From assembly GCF_028289855.1 (NCBI RefSeq), contig NZ_JAQGKZ010000059.1, positions 27,839 through 91,838 on the forward strand: 64,000 nucleotides of DNA, given 5' to 3'. The translations under genes and the position numbers were made by a program. This DNA comes from Sphingomonas bacterium (GTDB lineage: Bacteria; Pseudomonadota; Alphaproteobacteria; Sphingomonadales; Sphingomonadaceae). Positions 59,741 to 64,000 of this stretch are shown piece by piece; positions within the stretch are counted from its first letter, which is position 1; the number at the start of each line of letters is the position of its first letter. The notes beneath the pieces are model-generated. The model was not told the DNA's origin and ran no database searches. It saw nothing but the letters and a program-made list of their open reading frames with translations.

Positions 59741-59755
59741 GTTCTGCTAATGTTC
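59741..59755 (+). promoter_or_regulatory. alphaproteobacterial LexA (SOS) box GTTC-N7-GTTC
   Basis: GTTC TGCTAAT GTTC, 5 nt before the ATG of the Y-family polymerase ORF. Confidence 0.75.
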
Positions 59756-59759
59756 CAAG

Positions 59760-61148
59760 ATGTACTTTCAGCGGTCCGAGTCGGTTGCCCTTGTGTCAAC
59801 GGTGCCCGCCCTCGCGCCGAAGTTAAAAGATGAGGCGATCCATCGCGAACTTACGCCCGACGTGACGCTGCCACCGCGCCCGCTGCGCTGGCTGTTTCTC
59901 GACCTCAATTCCTACTTCGCCAGCGTCGAGCAACAACTCGATCCGGCCCTGCGCGGCAAGCCGCTGATCGTCGCGCCGGTCGGGTCGGACACGACGGTCG
60001 CGATCGCCGCTTCGATCGAGGCGAAGAAATACGGCATTTTGACAGGCACGCCGGTTTGGGAGGCCAAGCGCCTGTGCCGCGAGTTGCTGATCGCGCCCGC
60101 GCGGCACGATCAATATGTCGTGTTCCACAACGCGATCGTCGAGGAAATCTGGCGGCACATTCCGGTCACCCATGTCTGCTCGATCGACGAGGTCGCTTGC
60201 CGGTTGCTCGACAACGAGAATTCGCCCGACCACGCGATCGCGCTCGCCCGCCGCATCAAGGCGGGGATTCTAGCCAATGTCGGCGAGTGCCTGACCTCGT
60301 CGGTCGGCATCGCCCCCAACCGGCTGCTCGCCAAATTGGCCTCGGACATGCAAAAGCCCGACGGGCTGGTGGTGCTGACCGCCGACGAGTTGCCTCACCG
60401 GCTTTACGACCTGAAATTGCGGGACATTTGCGGGATCGGCACCAACATGGAGCGCCGCCTCGCCCGCGACGGCGTGAACGACATTCGCGATCTTTGCGAG
60501 CGCCGTCCGCGCGACGCCGGCCATGCGTGGGGCGGCACCAACGGCGACCGGCTGTGGTACGCGCTCCACGGCGTCGACCTGCCCGACAAGCCCACCCAGA
60601 CGCGATCGATCGGACACAGCCACGTCCTGTCGCCCAACAAGCGCGGGATCGAGCCCGTCCGGCTGACCGCGCGCCGCCTCGCGCTCAAGGCGTCGAGCCG
60701 GTTGCGGCGCAAGGGATATGTTAGCCGCTTGCTCGTGCTCCACGTCCGATTCGAGGACGACAAGAGCGTGTGGCGGTGCAGCCGAAAGCTGGCGGCGACG
60801 CAGGACAGCTTTCAAGTGCTGGCGGCGCTCGACGCGCTTTTCCCCCGGCTGGCCGAAGAGGGGAAGCGCCGCCACGGCAGCTTGCGCGTACGGATGGTCG
60901 GCGTCACGCTCAACGAACTGGTGCCAGTCAATGGCGAGCAGGCGTCTTTGTTCGCGCATCTCGACCCCAACGACCCGCTGGCGCGCGAGACTCGCGGTCT
61001 CGCGCTCAGCAAGGCGATGGATCGCCTCAACGAAAAGTTCGGCCGCCATGCCGTGTCGCTCGGTCCGTTCCATGGCGGGCGAATCGACCGCGTCGGCACC
61101 AAGATCGCGTTCGGGCGCATCCCCGACCTCGACGAATTCCACGAATAA
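59760..61148 (+). CDS. Y-family DNA polymerase (DinB/UmuC superfamily)
   Basis: 'LFLDLNSYFASVEQQLDPALRGKPLIVAP' and catalytic 'VCSIDEVACRL', 'TSSVGIAPNRLLAKLASDMQKPDGLVVL', 'DICGIGTNMERRLARDG'. Confidence 0.9.
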   Translation: MYFQRSESVALVSTVPALAPKLKDEAIHRELTPDVTLPPRPLRWLFLDLNSYFASVEQQLDPALRGKPLIVAPVGSDTTVAIAASIEAKKYGILTGTPVWEAKRLCRELLIAPARHDQYVVFHNAIVEEIWRHIPVTHVCSIDEVACRLLDNENSPDHAIALARRIKAGILANVGECLTSSVGIAPNRLLAKLASDMQKPDGLVVLTADELPHRLYDLKLRDICGIGTNMERRLARDGVNDIRDLCERRPRDAGHAWGGTNGDRLWYALHGVDLPDKPTQTRSIGHSHVLSPNKRGIEPVRLTARRLALKASSRLRRKGYVSRLLVLHVRFEDDKSVWRCSRKLAATQDSFQVLAALDALFPRLAEEGKRRHGSLRVRMVGVTLNELVPVNGEQASLFAHLDPNDPLARETRGLALSKAMDRLNEKFGRHAVSLGPFHGGRIDRVGTKIAFGRIPDLDEFHE

Positions 61149-61218
61149 GTGTCGCAAATTGTTGCAATGCGGAACAGCGCTTGACGGATCGCTTTCTCTC
61201 GGCAATCGCTGAAGCCCT

Positions 61219-61614
61219 ATGAAGACCCCCCTCCTCTCCGCAACCGCCGTCGCGCTCCTGGCGCTCACGGCTTGTCAGTCCAAAACCGAGACGACCACCG
61301 TCGCGAACTCGACCGCCGAGAACACGACCACCGTCGCCACGACAATCCCGATCGAACTGCCGCCGGCGATCAAGACCGAAGGCTCGTATCGCTGCCACGG
61401 CGACAACAGCCTGGTGAAGGTCACCTTCTTCGAAGCGAAGAAGGACGGCACGATGACCGCATCCGTCGCGTCGCCCTCCGATGCCTCGCCAGTGACGCTG
61501 AGCGGCGGCGCCGGCAAACCGATGACCGCCGATGGCGGCTGGGCGCTGTCGGGGACCGACAGCTCGTTCAAGCTGACTCAGCCGGGCAAGCCCGAGCAGA
61601 GCTGCAGCAAGTAA
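61219..61614 (+). CDS. small lipoprotein, possibly MliC-like
   Basis: Lipobox 'LLALTACQS'; C-terminal 'YRCHGDNSLVKVTFF' reminiscent of MliC. Confidence 0.5.
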   Translation: MKTPLLSATAVALLALTACQSKTETTTVANSTAENTTTVATTIPIELPPAIKTEGSYRCHGDNSLVKVTFFEAKKDGTMTASVASPSDASPVTLSGGAGKPMTADGGWALSGTDSSFKLTQPGKPEQSCSK

Positions 61615-61626
61615 TTCCCACCTGGC

Positions 61627-61650
61627 ACGGCCCGCGGCGACGCGGGCCGT
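61627..61650 (+). terminator. strong hairpin after the lipoprotein gene
   Basis: ACGGCCCGCG-GCGA-CGCGGGCCGT, perfect 10-bp stem; no long T tract, so intrinsic termination is uncertain. Confidence 0.5.
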
Positions 61651-61656
61651 TGCATA

Positions 61657-61672
61657 CCGGACCATGGTCCGG
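61657..61672. promoter_or_regulatory. perfect 16-bp palindrome upstream of parA-like gene
   Basis: CCGGACCATGGTCCGG. Confidence 0.5.
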
Positions 61673-61688
61673 CACCTTGGCCTGACCC

Positions 61689-62411
61689 ATGGCCACCATC
61701 GCAATCTACAGTTTGAAGGGCGGCGTCGGAAAGACGACGCTGGCGGTCAATCTGGCCTGGAGCGCCGCCGTGCAATCGGCGCGCCGCACCTTGCTCTGGG
61801 ATCTCGACCCGCAGGCCGCGAGCAGCTTCCTGCTGACCGACAAGAAATCGAAGGGCGACGCGCTCTGGATCTTCTCCAAAGACGTCGAGCCCGACAGACT
61901 GATCCGCAAGACCGCTACGCCGCGGCTCGACCTGATCGCCGCCGACGCATCGTTGCGCGACTTGGATCTGCTGTTTCACGAACTCGACAAGAAGAAGCGG
62001 CTGGCGAAGCTGCTCAAGGGATTGTCGAAGGACTATGACCGAATCCTGCTCGACTGCCCGCCGGGGCTGACCGAGACCAACAAGCAGGCGATGCGCGCCG
62101 CCGATCTGATCGTCGTGCCGGTGATCCCCTCCCCGCTGTCGCAACGCGCGTTCGAGGAATTGATCGGCTATCTCGGCACCACCAAGCGCGTGCTGCCGGT
62201 CCATGTCATGGTCGATCGCCGCCGCCGGCTCCATACCGACACCGTCGCGGCGCATCCCGGCTGGCCCGCGATCCCGATGGCCAGCGTGGTCGAGCAGATG
62301 AGCGTCCGCCGCGCGCCGGTTGGGCGGTTTGCCGCGCGTTCCCCCGCCGCCGATGCCTTCGCGCATTTGTGGCGAGCGGTCGAGCAATGGCTGGCGGTGC
62401 CCGTGCGGTGA
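61689..62411 (+). CDS. orphan ParA family ATPase
   Basis: Deviant Walker A 'YSLKGGVGKTTLAVNLAWSAA', 'LLWDLDPQAASSFLL', 'DRILLDCPPGL'; no parB adjacent. Confidence 0.9.
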   Translation: MATIAIYSLKGGVGKTTLAVNLAWSAAVQSARRTLLWDLDPQAASSFLLTDKKSKGDALWIFSKDVEPDRLIRKTATPRLDLIAADASLRDLDLLFHELDKKKRLAKLLKGLSKDYDRILLDCPPGLTETNKQAMRAADLIVVPVIPSPLSQRAFEELIGYLGTTKRVLPVHVMVDRRRRLHTDTVAAHPGWPAIPMASVVEQMSVRRAPVGRFAARSPAADAFAHLWRAVEQWLAVPVR

Positions 62412-63151
62412 AGCACTTGCCCGAGCCTTCGTACGACGTGCTCGACCCCAATCTGGTGCTCGGCGCCTATGCCGTGGGTGTGTTCCCGATGGCCGACGCG
62501 CGCGACGCCGCCGGAATCTATTGGGTCGAGCCGCGCCAGCGCGCGGTGCTGCCGCTCGACGGGTTTCATCTGTCGCGCTCGCTGAAAAAGACAATCGCCG
62601 CCAACCGCTTCCGAGTCACCGCCGACGTCGCGTTCGAGGATGTCATCGCGCTCTGCGCCGAAAGCGCCGACGACCGGCCCGACACGTGGATCAACACCAC
62701 GATCGAGAGCGCGTTCACGACGCTCCATTTTCGCGGCTTCGCGCATTCGGTCGAATGCTGGGATGGCGATGAGTTGGTCGGCGGGCTCTACGGGCTGGCG
62801 TTAGGCAAGGCGTTTTTCGGCGAATCGATGGTCAGCCGCGCGACCGACGCTTCGACGGTCGCGCTCGCCTGGCTCGTCGCGCGGCTGCGGGTCGGCGGGT
62901 TCACCTTGCTCGACTGCCAGTTCCAAACCCCGCACCTCGCCTCGCTTGGCGCGATCGAGATCGGGCGCGGCGATTACGTCGCGTTGCTGGGCGCGGCGAT
63001 CGAGGGCTCGCTCGGCGGCGCATCGGCGGGCGCCGCGCCGGGCGATTTCGGCGCGCTCGACCGGCTGCCGCCGCTTTCGGACGGTGCCGTCACTGTGTCG
63101 GGGCCAGCGGCGGGGAAGGACATCGTGCAGCTCTTGACCCAGACGTCGTAG
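62408..63151 (+). CDS. aat: leucyl/phenylalanyl-tRNA--protein transferase (GTG start)
   Basis: 'LVLGAYAVGVFPMADARDAAGIYWVEPRQRAVLPLDGFHLSRSLKK', 'LVGGLYGLALGKAFFGESMVSRATDASTVALAWLVARL'; overlaps parA-like ORF by 4 nt. Confidence 0.95.
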   Translation: MKHLPEPSYDVLDPNLVLGAYAVGVFPMADARDAAGIYWVEPRQRAVLPLDGFHLSRSLKKTIAANRFRVTADVAFEDVIALCAESADDRPDTWINTTIESAFTTLHFRGFAHSVECWDGDELVGGLYGLALGKAFFGESMVSRATDASTVALAWLVARLRVGGFTLLDCQFQTPHLASLGAIEIGRGDYVALLGAAIEGSLGGASAGAAPGDFGALDRLPPLSDGAVTVSGPAAGKDIVQLLTQTS

Positions 63152-63639
63152 ATCGGGTCGATTACGACGTTGAGCGACGGTCGCTCCTTGTACAGCCAGC
63201 CCGAATGGACTCGCTTCCACGTCCCGTCGGGCTGACCGATATCGAGCTGGACGAACGCGCCGGTATAATGCTCCTGCTCCCACGGCGCGGTCTCTTCGCA
63301 GGCGCGCAACCGCACGACGACATTGCCGATCCGCATCGCCTGGCCGGGCTTGAGCGTCACGTCGCGCGCCTGGCCGTTGCGCTTGTTGAGCAACCCAAGC
63401 ACCGCGACGCGGTCCTTCATGGGCGTCGTGCCGGCTTCCGGATTGGTCGGGTCGCCCGACACGTCGACCGTCTCGACGCTGCCCGCGACCTGTGCCTCGT
63501 CGAGCGTCGTCGCGGGCGCGGTCGCAGCCGCCGTGGGCGCGGCGGTGTGCTGACCCTGATACCAGTTATAGCCGGCCCAGCCTGCCGCGCCGGCACCGGC
63601 CATCGCGGCCACGATGCCGACGACGCGGCGCCGGTTCAT
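62974..63639 (-). CDS. DUF2155 domain-containing protein
   Basis: 'MKDRVAVLGLLNKRNGQARDVTLKPGQAMRIGNVVVRLRACEETAPWEQEHYTGAFVQLDI...GWLYKERPSLNVVIDPIYDVWVKSC', N-terminal TM. Confidence 0.9.
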   Translation of the reverse strand: MNRRRVVGIVAAMAGAGAAGWAGYNWYQGQHTAAPTAAATAPATTLDEAQVAGSVETVDVSGDPTNPEAGTTPMKDRVAVLGLLNKRNGQARDVTLKPGQAMRIGNVVVRLRACEETAPWEQEHYTGAFVQLDIGQPDGTWKRVHSGWLYKERPSLNVVIDPIYDVWVKSCTMSFPAAGPDTVTAPSESGGSRSSAPKSPGAAPADAPPSEPSIAAPSNAT

Positions 63640-64000
63640 GCGTCGGGGGTCCAGGCTTCGTAGTCGCCGGTCGCCGGCGCGCGCTTGCCGCCCTTCTCCA
63701 GCGCGCCGGGCGGCCGATAGGCGAGCGCGGTGCCGGTCATGTTGGGCACTGCCGGCTTCTCCCACCGACGCTGCGGCGGCAACGCGCGGTCGGGCACGTC
63801 GTCGATCTGGTGGTGCAGCCAGCTGAACCAGTCGGGCGGCACTCGGCTGGCGTCGTTGGCGCCGGCATAGATCACCCAGCGCCGCGGGTTGCCCGCAGTA
63901 TCCTTGCCGCCGGTGTAATAGACGTTGCCGAGCTCGTCCTCGCCGACGCGTTCCTTGCCGATCAGCCCGAACGCCGTGCCCAGGCTTGCGCCGTTCCACC
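63636..64000 (-). CDS. NADH:ubiquinone oxidoreductase subunit NDUFA12 family, 5' end beyond window
   Basis: 'WNGASLGTAFGLIGKERVGEDELGNVYYTGGKDTAGNPRRWVIYAGANDASRVPPDWFSWLHHQIDD' read on the minus strand up to the window edge. Confidence 0.92.
   Translation of the reverse strand, partial: WNGASLGTAFGLIGKERVGEDELGNVYYTGGKDTAGNPRRWVIYAGANDASRVPPDWFSWLHHQIDDVPDRALPPQRRWEKPAVPNMTGTALAYRPPGALEKGGKRAPATGDYEAWTPDA

Overview
The window is 64 kb of GC-rich alphaproteobacterial chromosome that reads as a Sphingomonas-type genome. The genus call is inference from gene content and repeats. It is almost entirely coding, and I saw no tRNA, rRNA, CRISPR array, prophage or transposase. Main blocks: (1) obgE-proB followed by a likely sphingolipid locus: cerR-like reductase, acyl carrier protein, serine palmitoyltransferase (spt), hybrid histidine kinase, lptF/lptG, membrane desaturase/hydroxylase and a bCerS-like GNAT protein, with an orphan PycTM-like (DUF5706) membrane protein inside it. 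(2) xthA, erpA, M23 peptidase, bcp, glnE. (3) A general stress response locus (ecfG, small membrane protein, phyR, nepR, HisKA_2-type kinase) with two extra elements: a second NepR-like micro-ORF convergent with ecfG, and a candidate EcfG-dependent sRNA with two C-rich-loop hairpins between the kinase and tatC. (4) tatCBA, scpBA, nagZ, SPOR protein, argS, DUF1501/DUF1800, dgt. (5) A TPR/SPOR protein and a complete dcw cluster from ftsZ to mraZ. (6) cysK, a deoxyinosine-glycosylase-like protein, a Y-family polymerase behind a LexA-type box, an orphan parA coupled to aat, DUF2155 overlapping aat antisense, and NDUFA12. Paired REP-like palindromes occur at several gene junctions. All functional calls come from reading the translations; no database search was run.
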